Shown piece after piece: positions 1-7,380 of a DNA stretch of 7,555 bases; position 1 is the stretch's first letter; the number at the start of each line of letters is the position of its first letter. Source of the DNA: an uncultured Bacteroidota bacterium (lineage in GTDB: Bacteria; Bacteroidota; Bacteroidia; B-17B0; Aurantibacillaceae); NCBI GenBank assembly GCA_937868675.1, contig CALMNJ010000577.1, forward strand, positions 1 to 7,555, given 5' to 3'. The notes beneath the pieces were generated by a model. That model searched no databases and had not been told where the DNA came from. It saw only the letters and a program-made list of their open reading frames with translations. The translations under genes were made by a program, and so were the position numbers.

Positions 1-977
1 TGATATTTCTTGCATTGTTTGCATGTAAAGCACTCTGTTATTCGCAACCTGTTAAGGGTACTGGTTCAAAAGTCCAACCTACAAATACCGTGCAAAAAAG
101 TAAAGGGTTGGGCCAGGCTCAAACCAATAATATTTTGAGTGGTGTTAATACTGAAATGCACGGTGTATGCCTTACCAAAAAATTTTCGATTGTGTTCTAT
201 CTTATTGAAGATAGCCTTCCTGGTTTTATTACCGCTTCTAATACCACGGTAAGCATTGTAAATGCAAGTAACTTTGTACGCGACAGTGTGATCGCAAGGC
301 TCAACAGGGCATTTAAACCAATTTGCGTTCAGTTTGAGTGCTGCAGTATTTATGTCATACCTAATTTTAATTTTAATCAATGGCGTAAAAATGTGATAGA
401 CACCTTTGTGACAAAAAACTGGTTCACACCAAATACAATTAATGTTTACCTTCCTGAAAAGGTGCTTCCTCCCATTGGCGGATATGAGAACGAAAGCTAC
501 ACGTATCCTGCTCCGGCTTCAAACACGTTTGTAATACCTCCAAAAAATGCCATTGTATGTGATATTTCCGGAATAAACGCACCCAACCTGGTTGGTGTGC
601 GAACGTCTGAACTGATACATGCATTCGGACATTTTTTCGGATTACCGCACACCTTCGAGGATATTTCTCCAACAACAACAATTTCTGTTACACCGCCGCC
701 TCCACCTGGCGTTATTTCGTACGAGTTTGCGGATGGAAGCAATTGCAGTACACATGGTGATGGATTTTGTGACACAGAGGCTGACCCATACCCTCAGGGG
801 GCAGGCCCAAGTATTAAGTGTTATCTTGCAGGTGGCTTAAAGGACGGTAAAGGAGTGTATTACGTGGGCCCTACCGATAACTTTATGACTTTTAGTGAAT
901 GCCGTTGCCGCTTTACGACCGAGCAATATAATTATATGGCCCAGTTTATTTTAAATCATCGCTGGTACCTGCATTAA
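1..977 (+). CDS. Secreted M43 (pappalysin-like) zinc metalloprotease homologue, probably catalytically inactive; 5' end outside window
   Basis: The frame is open from the first bases (in-frame codons from position 3), so the start lies upstream. The first visible residues (IFLALFACKALCYSQ) look like the end of a Sec signal peptide, probably cleaved before the Gln; LFAC could instead be a lipobox. The C-terminal half follows the M43 plan: zinc-site region HAFGHFFGLPHTFE (618-659), then DGSNC (732-746), GDGFCDTEADP (756-788), a Met-turn-like DNFMTF (876-893) and an FTTEQ segment near the end. The zinc histidines are at 618-620, 630-632 and 648-650. The family's general-base Glu is Ala (GCA, 621-623), so hydrolysis is unlikely although zinc could still bind. 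Five prolines in a row (693-707) sit between the zinc site and DGSNC. The protein is cysteine-rich and ends soon after the domain, with no type IX sorting tail. An internal TTG at 15 is not a credible start. Family assignment is confident; the role is unknown. Confidence 0.85.
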   Translation, partial: IFLALFACKALCYSQPVKGTGSKVQPTNTVQKSKGLGQAQTNNILSGVNTEMHGVCLTKKFSIVFYLIEDSLPGFITASNTTVSIVNASNFVRDSVIARLNRAFKPICVQFECCSIYVIPNFNFNQWRKNVIDTFVTKNWFTPNTINVYLPEKVLPPIGGYENESYTYPAPASNTFVIPPKNAIVCDISGINAPNLVGVRTSELIHAFGHFFGLPHTFEDISPTTTISVTPPPPPGVISYEFADGSNCSTHGDGFCDTEADPYPQGAGPSIKCYLAGGLKDGKGVYYVGPTDNFMTFSECRCRFTTEQYNYMAQFILNHRWYLH

Positions 978-1071
978 CTCCTTTGATATTATAAACTGTA
1001 AGAGGCTTTATGTTAGAGTAGCTCCTACAGTGGGTCAAAATCACTATCATTTACAATGTGCAAGCACAAAA

Positions 1072-1109
1072 TATAAAGTGTGCACTGCATATTAGGCGCA
1101 CACTTTATA
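1072..1109. terminator. Bidirectional intrinsic terminator between convergent genes
   Basis: A perfect 12-bp inverted repeat (arms 1072-1083, TATAAAGTGTGC, and 1098-1109, GCACACTTTATA) encloses a 14-nt loop. It lies 94 bp past the stop of the plus-strand M43-like gene and 15 bp past the stop of the minus-strand dipeptidyl peptidase gene. On the minus strand the hairpin is followed by TTTT; on the plus strand the trailing arm itself ends in a T/A-rich run. Position and symmetry fit one terminator serving both convergent transcripts. Function is inferred from structure only. Confidence 0.8.
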
Positions 1110-1124
1110 CATAAGAATTTACAA

Positions 1125-3212
1125 TTAATTGCTGGCAGGTAACAGAGCGTATTTTTGCCCGTATTCCATCATTTGAGTTTTAAAGTTATCGGGATATTGA
1201 ATGTAAACATCAATAATTTTATCGCCTTCCATGGCAGGAACCAGCTTGGGCTGAATAAACCCGGCATACGGTGCAATGTTAAGTTTGCTGTAACGGTCAA
1301 GCACTTCTTTGTGCAAGGCCGGATCTATTTTTACACCATAATTCTCAATCAACGCCTGCCCAGCCTTATAGTCGCCCTTAGATTTAATACGTTGTATTTC
1401 GCGCAGCAAATCGCCAAAGAGGGTACGTAATTTATTATAGTCATTAATTACAAAATAGGTTTTACCGTTTTCTGTTTTTTTCGAAATAACATTGTCCTTC
1501 GCACCTTTTTCAAACACCCATGCAGACACCATTTTCCGGTTCCTCATGTGTGCTTCTTCAATATCCTTACCTTCTTTTATACGCGCGAGTTGTACAATGA
1601 GTCCTTTGGTGATGTATTCATCATACGCGGCTTTACCATAATCAAGCGACGGCATTACTCCGAGCTCAACTAATTTGGGATCCATCAGATAATAAAGCGC
1701 CACCAGATCAGCGCGGCCTTCTTCAAGCGCGCTGGCGTAATTCTTCAATGTTTCATGTGGCTGTCCGATTCCTTTTTCAATTTGGCCGCTGGCGTGGCCA
1801 ATTACTTCGTGCATGTCGGTGTGCAGCTTGTCGGCTAAGGAAGCGCAGTTAATAACACGTTTTTTAATTTCATCATTGTAATAAAACTCGTTTACCACAC
1901 TACCACCGGCAGCCCTGTCGTAAGCTTCAACGATGTTGCCAAGGTTCACTGACTTGCTCCCGTGTTTTTCGCGAATCCATTCGTTGTTAGGCAGGTTAAT
2001 ACCGATTGGGGTACTGGGGGCGGCGTCACCACTTTCAACCACCGCATTTATTACTTTGGCCGAAATGCCTGTCACATTCTTCTTTTTGTGCTCGGGTAAA
2101 ATGGAAGAGTTGTCTTCAAACCACTGGGCGTTGGCGCCAATGGTGGCAATGCGCTTGCTGGCTTCAAAGTCTTTTACCGACACCACCGATTCAAACGATC
2201 CTTTTTTACCCAGAGGATCCTGATACACTTCAATAAATCCGTTTACCACATCCACCGCGCTTTCGGTGTCCTGAACCCAGGCAATATTGTAAGCATCAAA
2301 ATCCTTCAGGTCGCCCGATTTATAAAACTTTACAAGTGCTTCAAGTGCCGCTTTTTGTTTTTCGTTTTCTGCAACAGTCACCGCTTTTTCGAGCCAGTAA
2401 ACTATTTTTGAAATAGCAGCGTCATACATACCTCCAACTTTCCAGGTTTTTTCAGTAAGTTTTCCATTTTCTTTTACGAGCTTGCTGTTAAGGCCGTACA
2501 TAGGATTTTCGCTGCTGTTTTTATTTACCTGTGCTGCGTAAAAAGCGCTTGCTTCCTGTTGCGTTACATTTTCGTAGAAGTTTACAGCCGACGATTTAAT
2601 AAGATCGCTCTTCGGATCAAGGCTCACACGTTTGGGCGCAATGGCAGGATCGAAAATGACAGCCGCGATAAATTTAATAAAGTCGGTTTTGCTTTGTCCA
2701 TTTGCCAGCGGCAGTTTCGATTCGTCAACGTGTGCCAGTGCGTGTTCAAAAAAATCCTGACGGCACTCAGGCATAAACTTATCGTGGTTGTAATGATGGT
2801 GAATGCCGTTGCTGAACCAAACACGCTTGGCGTAAGTTTCTATTTTTTTAAACTCTTCCGAGTTCATGTCGTGGCTATCGGTGCTTAACAAGGCTTCCAG
2901 CGTTTTGCGCACGAGCAGGTTGTATTTACAGTTTTGATCGTAGTTTATGTCGCGACCGCTCAGCGCTGCCTCATACAGGTAATACAGCAGGGTTTTGCTC
3001 TGCAGGCTTAACTTTTCAAAGTCTTTTACGTTGTAGCGCAGCACACGCAGGTCAGCAAACTGCTCGGCCACATAATTAAAATTATCATCCGGGGAAGTTG
3101 TGGCACTTGAATCGGGTTTTGAGTTTGGTTGATTATCGGCAAGCTCATTATTTGAACTGTTGCAGGAAAATAGCATAACTGACATAACTGCGATGCTTAG
3201 GTAATTTTTCAT
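1125..3212 (-). CDS. Dipeptidyl peptidase III (M49 family), lipoprotein
   Basis: The 695-residue product matches dipeptidyl peptidase III, a zinc exopeptidase that removes dipeptides from the N-terminus of short peptides. The M49 signature HExxGH is HEVIGH at residues 468-473 (zinc ligands His468 and His473, catalytic Glu469). The second motif EExRAD is EEGRAD at 497-502, where the second Glu (498) should be the third zinc ligand. Length is close to that of known bacteroidal enzymes. The N-terminus has a short hydrophobic stretch ending in MLFSC, a lipobox with Cys17 as the likely lipidated residue, followed by a Ser/Asn/Pro/Asp-rich linker to about residue 45. There is no acidic cluster right after Cys17, so the protein more likely faces the periplasm than the outside (inference). 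The ATG fits the signal peptide; no Shine-Dalgarno sequence is visible, which is usual in this phylum. A likely role is peptide recycling for nutrition. Confidence 0.95.
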   Translation of the reverse strand: MKNYLSIAVMSVMLFSCNSSNNELADNQPNSKPDSSATTSPDDNFNYVAEQFADLRVLRYNVKDFEKLSLQSKTLLYYLYEAALSGRDINYDQNCKYNLLVRKTLEALLSTDSHDMNSEEFKKIETYAKRVWFSNGIHHHYNHDKFMPECRQDFFEHALAHVDESKLPLANGQSKTDFIKFIAAVIFDPAIAPKRVSLDPKSDLIKSSAVNFYENVTQQEASAFYAAQVNKNSSENPMYGLNSKLVKENGKLTEKTWKVGGMYDAAISKIVYWLEKAVTVAENEKQKAALEALVKFYKSGDLKDFDAYNIAWVQDTESAVDVVNGFIEVYQDPLGKKGSFESVVSVKDFEASKRIATIGANAQWFEDNSSILPEHKKKNVTGISAKVINAVVESGDAAPSTPIGINLPNNEWIREKHGSKSVNLGNIVEAYDRAAGGSVVNEFYYNDEIKKRVINCASLADKLHTDMHEVIGHASGQIEKGIGQPHETLKNYASALEEGRADLVALYYLMDPKLVELGVMPSLDYGKAAYDEYITKGLIVQLARIKEGKDIEEAHMRNRKMVSAWVFEKGAKDNVISKKTENGKTYFVINDYNKLRTLFGDLLREIQRIKSKGDYKAGQALIENYGVKIDPALHKEVLDRYSKLNIAPYAGFIQPKLVPAMEGDKIIDVYIQYPDNFKTQMMEYGQKYALLPASN

Positions 3213-3249
3213 GATATAAAGAATGTTAGTTTTCGCCTTATTTAGGCTA

Positions 3250-3279
3250 CAAGTTTAATATAAATCCGCTTTTAAACAA
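3250..3279 (-). promoter_or_regulatory. Candidate Bacteroidota-type promoter for the dipeptidyl peptidase III gene
   Basis: On the minus strand, TTG (complement of 3277-3279) is followed after 19 nt by TAAACTTG (complement of 3250-3257). This matches the Bacteroidota housekeeping consensus (TTG at about -33, TAnnTTTG at about -7) with one mismatch and a normal spacing. It would give a leader of about 30 nt before the ATG at 3212. The call rests on sequence similarity only. Confidence 0.5.
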
Positions 3280-3331
3280 AGCAGGCCAGTTTGCTACAGG
3301 CAAATCAGCATGATTGCACATTGGATCAACG

Positions 3332-3351
3332 ACTCCCGACTAATCGTGAGT
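3332..3351 (-). other. Small imperfect hairpin downstream of the type IX-secreted protein gene
   Basis: ACTC and GAGT arms, one internal mismatch, a CGA/TCG inner stem and a 4-nt loop make a 20-nt hairpin 24 bp after the stop of the large minus-strand gene. On the minus strand it is preceded, not followed, by a T run, so it is a poor intrinsic terminator. It could protect the 3' end of the mRNA or have no role. Confidence 0.25.
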
Positions 3352-3375
3352 AAAATAATTAAAACGAAGGCTGCA

Positions 3376-6330
3376 CTATTTGTTTAGGAGCAATGTTCCC
3401 GATTTTCCGGCTTGATTGCTGAACAACATGTAAATACCGGAAGGGAGATCTGAAATATCGGCTTTCACTTCGTTGGCCGGTATCTTTTTAACGGCATTCC
3501 CAAATGCATCAATAATCATTACCGTCCCAATTCCGGGCGCTAAATTTAAAAATCCGGTACTGGGATTTGGAAAGAAAAGAGACTCTTCGCCGTCATTTTT
3601 GTAACTGATTGCGATAGCCGCAAAATAATTACTGCCGCCTCCGAAGTCGTTTTGCCTGAGTTGGTAATAATTTACCCCTCTTTGTGGTGACGGGTCTTCT
3701 AAACTATAGAAAGAAGGCGAGGCTTTCGTGCCATTTCCGGGCAGTTTTCCAATTGTTTTATAGTTGATTCCATCGAGAGTGTGTTGTACTTCAAAACTTC
3801 CGCAATTCACCTCCGAAGCAGTTTGCCAGTTCAAACATATTTTGTTGTCGCACACATGCCCGTCAAAACCCGTGAGTTGCACAGGCAGCACATTGCCCCC
3901 ACCGTTAATATTAGCCAATGCAAATTTACTGAACGAGGTAAATGCAGAAGGGCTCGAAGTAGAATATACTGTGCCCGTTGTATTAGCACTGGCTACACCG
4001 CCAATATCAAGCCAGGTTACTCCTGTTGAAGGGCTCTTTACGATGGTGAGGTTGCTGTAGTCGGTTACCAGATCGTCAGCTTCGTAGTGAATAATAATGG
4101 TTTGGTTGCCATTTAGTCCGGCACTGGAGGAATTACCTGTAGAGGTTAGTAATCTTTCAATTTGAAAATATCTTACTCCTGAAATATTGTTTACAGAAGC
4201 TGGGATCTCGTTTGAAGAGGTGATGGCTGAACCACTTACTACCTGAGTGGAATACGTATAGGATGTGTTAGTGGTATGCGAAACGATAACAGAAGCATAC
4301 CTCCATTTGTCTGATTCGCCGATAGGAAAGTTGAGGGTACGCGTTGCACTTGCTGCCATTTCGTAGCGCATGGGGCCGTTCACAAAGCTGGAACTATTGC
4401 CTGTATTAATTGACGCCCCATCTTTTAACGAGAGATAAGCGGTGTTGCCTGTGAGCATTTTACCACTCAGCAGGCTGGCCGAGTGGGCAACGGTTAGAAT
4501 ATCGGCCGGGTAAATATCGTCGTTGTTAACTCTCGCGGCGGTATTATTGAGAGTTAGATCATAGACGAAGAATTTATTTGTTGAGCCGCCTGGGTTGTTG
4601 GATGTTATGGTTTGGGCAGTTGTTCCGTTTAAAACCAGCGAAAGTCCTGTTCCGCCGTAAATTACCTGACTTGCACCTGTCGCAGTGGTATTAAGGCTGG
4701 TGAAATTTCCGGCAAGGGTAAACGTGTTGTTGTTTGGTCTTATACCCGAACCGGCAGTAATGGTAACAGAGCCCAGGCATTTAATTCCGGTTTTCAGATA
4801 GGTCCAGGTGTAATCGGGCTGGTCAAAAATTACATCGTAAAAGCTAATACCTGTGGGGGCAGCATCCACTGTCTGCGAACCAAGTGCCGCCAGATTGGTA
4901 AATACGCAGGTTGATGAACCCGGATTTACGGTGCCGGCTACCCATGTGAAACCATAATAAAAGTTGAGGTACCCAATCAGATTTAAGGTGCCACTGCTTT
5001 TGTTCACGATAAAAGGCGGAAATGCTCCCTGATACATGGATGACGATCCGAAAATGTTTTGCGAACTTGTGCCGTTGATTAAAAAACTGGCGGTACCGCC
5101 GCATCCCGCAGTGTTAGTGTTCAGGTCCCTTACATCTCCCTTTACATTTACATTGCCCGTGTTGAGTTTAAAATACCCTGAACCTGTTAGGTAAAGTGTT
5201 CCGTTCACAGTGAGGTCGGTGCTAACATTCAGGTTGGTGTTTTGACTTGCATCCACAGTACAGTTCCCTGTTGTGGTTAGGCTATTGCTTATGTTATGTG
5301 ATGAATAGTTGCCGTAAAACATCACAGCACTCAGCGTTTGGGTTCCCGAAATTGTAAATACTGTGCCCGTGTTGTAAAAGCAAACGGTGGAGGTACCCGG
5401 CGATAAAACACCTGAAGCAAGGTTCCATAAAGGCCCCTTCACAGTGATGTAACTTAGCAAACTGAGCGTTCCGGATGGTTTGCTGACGATCACATTGGGC
5501 AGCGAGCCCACTCCAAATGTTCCCTGTCCGGTGAGGCTCTGGTTGCCGCTGCCGGCTATTCTTACGGTGGCACTTCCTCCGCTATTGGATGAACTATTTG
5601 TTATGACAATATCGCCGTTTGCAACCAGAGTGCCCGTATTGATGGACAATGCGTTGTCGCCGCTAAGGGTCAGCGATCCGTTTGCCGTAACCGACTGGCC
5701 CGATGCAATATTAAAATTAACCCAGGCTCCGGTCGCATCAAGCATGAGGTTGTTGCTTACCGTAAAGGAACTATTGCAGGTAATGGTATTGTAATAAGGT
5801 ATAAGTCCCAGATTGTAGAACTGCGGACTTCCAATCACCGAAAAGGAATTGGTGCTTAACCTGATGGTACCATTGTTGTGAATAAAGCTCCCGCCGGTGT
5901 ATGAGAAGGTTCCGCTAACTACAAGGCTGGCTGAAGGACTGGTGAAACTGGTTCCCGAGAGATTGAAGGTGCCTGTGTTGGTAAAGTTGGCGGCACCACC
6001 GCTAAAGGTTCCTCCGGCCCATTGCGAATTGCCGCTTATATAAATGATGTTATTGCCCTGAATGAAAGTACGGCTAAACCCGGAAGTAAGGCTTAAGCTG
6101 CTCACGGTAATACTACCGCTCAAAATGCAATTGGCGCCGCTGCCAGCATCAAACACAGCGATATCGGAGGTGCCTGGTACCGAGGCCGGAGCTCCGCCTC
6201 CCGACGATGTTCCCCAGTTGGCGGTGTTGGTCCAGGATGTTGAAGCGCCTCCAACCCAATACCGGGTGGCCGCACCAGAAAGGATACTCAAAAACAAAAA
6301 CGCAATCAGAAACAGTTTGTGCCATTTCAT
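3376..6330 (-). CDS. Large repeat-containing secreted or surface protein with C-terminal type IX secretion sorting domain
   Basis: A 984-residue protein from the ATG at 6330, chosen because it places a clear Sec signal peptide at the N-terminus (MKWHKLFLIAFLFLSILSGAA, cleavage near residue 21). A GTG at 6381 is in frame but would put 17 polar residues before it. Mature domains: a WVGG...W...ANW...VPG segment at about 24-60, resembling modules common in Bacteroidota surface proteins; a Ser/Thr/Gly/Asn-rich beta-repeat region to about 600, including two diverged copies of a repeat of about 160 residues; a FPIG-containing module near 669; a LPVQLTGF...LNW.TASE...F.V...DG domain at about 815-905; and a sorting tail at about 918-984 with PNP (921-923) and DISDLPSGIY (958-967). 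The tail is the signal for outer-membrane export by the type IX system (Por), usually with cleavage and surface attachment. No catalytic domain is recognised, so an adhesin or matrix role is only a guess. Confidence 0.9.
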   Translation of the reverse strand: MKWHKLFLIAFLFLSILSGAATRYWVGGASTSWTNTANWGTSSGGGAPASVPGTSDIAVFDAGSGANCILSGSITVSSLSLTSGFSRTFIQGNNIIYISGNSQWAGGTFSGGAANFTNTGTFNLSGTSFTSPSASLVVSGTFSYTGGSFIHNNGTIRLSTNSFSVIGSPQFYNLGLIPYYNTITCNSSFTVSNNLMLDATGAWVNFNIASGQSVTANGSLTLSGDNALSINTGTLVANGDIVITNSSSNSGGSATVRIAGSGNQSLTGQGTFGVGSLPNVIVSKPSGTLSLLSYITVKGPLWNLASGVLSPGTSTVCFYNTGTVFTISGTQTLSAVMFYGNYSSHNISNSLTTTGNCTVDASQNTNLNVSTDLTVNGTLYLTGSGYFKLNTGNVNVKGDVRDLNTNTAGCGGTASFLINGTSSQNIFGSSSMYQGAFPPFIVNKSSGTLNLIGYLNFYYGFTWVAGTVNPGSSTCVFTNLAALGSQTVDAAPTGISFYDVIFDQPDYTWTYLKTGIKCLGSVTITAGSGIRPNNNTFTLAGNFTSLNTTATGASQVIYGGTGLSLVLNGTTAQTITSNNPGGSTNKFFVYDLTLNNTAARVNNDDIYPADILTVAHSASLLSGKMLTGNTAYLSLKDGASINTGNSSSFVNGPMRYEMAASATRTLNFPIGESDKWRYASVIVSHTTNTSYTYSTQVVSGSAITSSNEIPASVNNISGVRYFQIERLLTSTGNSSSAGLNGNQTIIIHYEADDLVTDYSNLTIVKSPSTGVTWLDIGGVASANTTGTVYSTSSPSAFTSFSKFALANINGGGNVLPVQLTGFDGHVCDNKICLNWQTASEVNCGSFEVQHTLDGINYKTIGKLPGNGTKASPSFYSLEDPSPQRGVNYYQLRQNDFGGGSNYFAAIAISYKNDGEESLFFPNPSTGFLNLAPGIGTVMIIDAFGNAVKKIPANEVKADISDLPSGIYMLFSNQAGKSGTLLLNK
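4828..5748 (-). repeat. Two diverged tandem protein repeats of about 160 residues inside the type IX-secreted protein
   Basis: Copy 1 is encoded by about 5314-5748 and copy 2 by about 4828-5262. Both follow the same order: a Leu/Val-Asp-Ala strand, a T.NG.L.L.G segment, NTG....GD, GG.A...I.G...Q, then V.K.SGTL.L...Y, W..G...PG.ST..F. Anchor motifs VSKPSGTLSLLSY and VNKSSGTLNLIGY are offset by 160 residues, and SPGTSTVCF and NPGSSTCVF by 159. A shorter, weaker third match (LNGTTAQTIT) lies at about 4609-4641. DNA identity looks low, so the duplication is old. Confidence 0.75.
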
Positions 6331-6369
6331 AGTAAACTGATGCGCAAGCTTCCGCGAAGTGTTCAGAAG

Positions 6370-6403
6370 CAAGGATAGCACAAGTTTCTAAAATGTTTAG
6401 CAA
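6370..6403 (-). promoter_or_regulatory. Weak candidate promoter for the type IX-secreted protein gene
   Basis: On the minus strand TATCCTTG (complement of 6370-6377) resembles TAnnTTTG with one mismatch, and a TTG (complement of 6401-6403) lies 23 nt upstream, which is longer than the usual spacing. It would give a leader of about 35 nt before the ATG at 6330. This is the best match I find between 6331 and 6572; I see no gene or riboswitch in the rest of that 242-bp gap. Confidence 0.25.
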
Positions 6404-6572
6404 ACTGTGCGGTCGTTTAATGAAAGCAGGTTGTAGGTGAATTAAATAGGGGTTTATTCGTATATGGTTTGACTAACCTTTGCAGCCAGTCACTCTTTTC
6501 AACCGGAACCACGGTGTTGTGAGTTTTTAGTTGAAATAAAAACAGTATGGAATTGGAAAACGGCGTTTGGTA

Positions 6573-7283
6573 TCAATGCCGGGTAAAGCGCATCTGCAAC
6601 ACTCCTAAAAAAGCCTCCTTAAAAATGCGGGTGCTCATTTTGCTTACGCCAAGAACGCGGTCTGTGAAAAGAATAGGAACTTCGGCAATTTTAAAGCCTT
6701 TTTTATAGGCACGGTATTTCATTTCTATCTGAAAGGCATACCCCATAAAACGAACCTCATCGAGAGCAATTGCTTCAAGTACCCTGCGGCGATAACACTT
6801 AAATCCGGCGGTAGTATCGGTAACCGGCAACCAGAGCACCACACGTACGTACACCGATGCAAAATAACTCATCAGAATGCGGCCAATGGGCCAGTTGCTT
6901 ACTTTTCCGCCTTTGCAATAGCGCGAACCAACGGCAACATCGGCTCCTTTTTCGCAGGCTTCGAGCAGACGAACCAAGTCGGCAGGATTGTGGCTGAAGT
7001 CGCAATCCATTTCAAAAATAAAATCGTAAACCCGCTGAAGCGCCCACTTAAATCCGTGTATATAGGCAGTGCCAAGCCCAAGTTTTCCTTTACGTTCTTC
7101 AATGTGCAGTTGGTTGCCAAACTCATTTTGTAGTTCTTTTACCCTGTTTGCAGTACCATCCGGCGAGCCATCGTCAACAATAAGCAACTCGAAACGCACC
7201 GGAAGAGAAAAAACCGTGCGTACCATTTTTTCGATATTTTCGATCTCGTTGTATGTTGGTATGATGACGAGATTTTTACTCAT
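6573..7283 (-). CDS. Family 2 glycosyltransferase, polyprenyl-phosphate beta-mannosyltransferase (DPM1-like)
   Basis: A 236-residue single-domain GT2 enzyme (GT-A fold). It carries the nucleotide-binding segment IIPTYNE (7-13), VDDGSPDGTA (36-45), the GKLGLGTAY segment (66-74) typical of DPM1-like enzymes, and the metal-binding MDCDFSHNP (92-100) with Asp93 and Asp95 as the DxD-type motif. TDTTAGFKCYRR (155-166) and FTDR..G.SKMS (206-217) also fit the family. These enzymes transfer mannose (sometimes another hexose) from a nucleotide sugar to polyprenyl phosphate at the inner face of the cytoplasmic membrane, making a lipid-linked donor for glycans or protein glycosylation. There is no C-terminal membrane domain, as is common in bacterial short forms. 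The ATG at 7283 is preferred to the GTG at 7292, three codons upstream, because it starts right before the first beta strand. The sugar is not proven by sequence. Confidence 0.9.
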   Translation of the reverse strand: MSKNLVIIPTYNEIENIEKMVRTVFSLPVRFELLIVDDGSPDGTANRVKELQNEFGNQLHIEERKGKLGLGTAYIHGFKWALQRVYDFIFEMDCDFSHNPADLVRLLEACEKGADVAVGSRYCKGGKVSNWPIGRILMSYFASVYVRVVLWLPVTDTTAGFKCYRRRVLEAIALDEVRFMGYAFQIEMKYRAYKKGFKIAEVPILFTDRVLGVSKMSTRIFKEAFLGVLQMRFTRH

Positions 7284-7364
7284 AGAAGGCACGAAGATAA
7301 TTGTTTTGGTACGAACAAAAAACTAACAGGTGCGTTGACTGTTTATTGTGCCCGAATTCATAAT

Positions 7365-7378
7365 AAAAAAAAAAAAAA
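7365..7378. repeat. Poly-A/poly-T homopolymer of 14 bases
   Basis: Fourteen A on the plus strand, i.e. T14 on the minus strand, starting two bases after the TAG stop of the permease gene. As RNA it gives a U-tract directly behind the gene, but I find no strong GC-rich stem before it. It lies in the 97-bp gap before the glycosyltransferase gene. Confidence 0.8.
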
Positions 7379-7380
7379 CG

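Noticed and set aside
15..17. TTG as start codon of the M43-like gene
   Set aside because: The frame continues upstream to the window edge with hydrophobic signal-peptide residues, so the true start lies before position 1.
1933..2236. Long plus-strand open frames inside the dipeptidyl peptidase III gene
   Set aside because: They lie wholly opposite conserved M49 coding sequence and their translations show no recognisable domain.
6331..6381. GTG at 6381 as start of the type IX-secreted protein
   Set aside because: It would place 17 mostly polar or charged residues ahead of a well-formed signal peptide that begins at the ATG at 6330.
6498..6520. Possible hairpin (CAACCG...CGGTGTTG) downstream of the glycosyltransferase
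   Set aside because: The stem is only about six pairs with a bulge and lacks a proper U-tract, so it is too weak to call a terminator.
6547..6708. Small plus-strand frame from ATG at 6547, antisense to the end of the glycosyltransferase gene
   Set aside because: It mostly mirrors the conserved glycosyltransferase coding sequence, resembles no family I know, and has no supporting promoter or ribosome binding site.
7284..7292. GTG at 7292 as start of the glycosyltransferase
   Set aside because: The ATG three codons later is better placed before the first beta strand, and neither has a Shine-Dalgarno sequence favouring the GTG.
7296..7322. Promoter-like TTG-N16-TATCTTCG before the glycosyltransferase
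   Set aside because: The spacing is short, one consensus base is off, and it would leave a leader of only a few bases.
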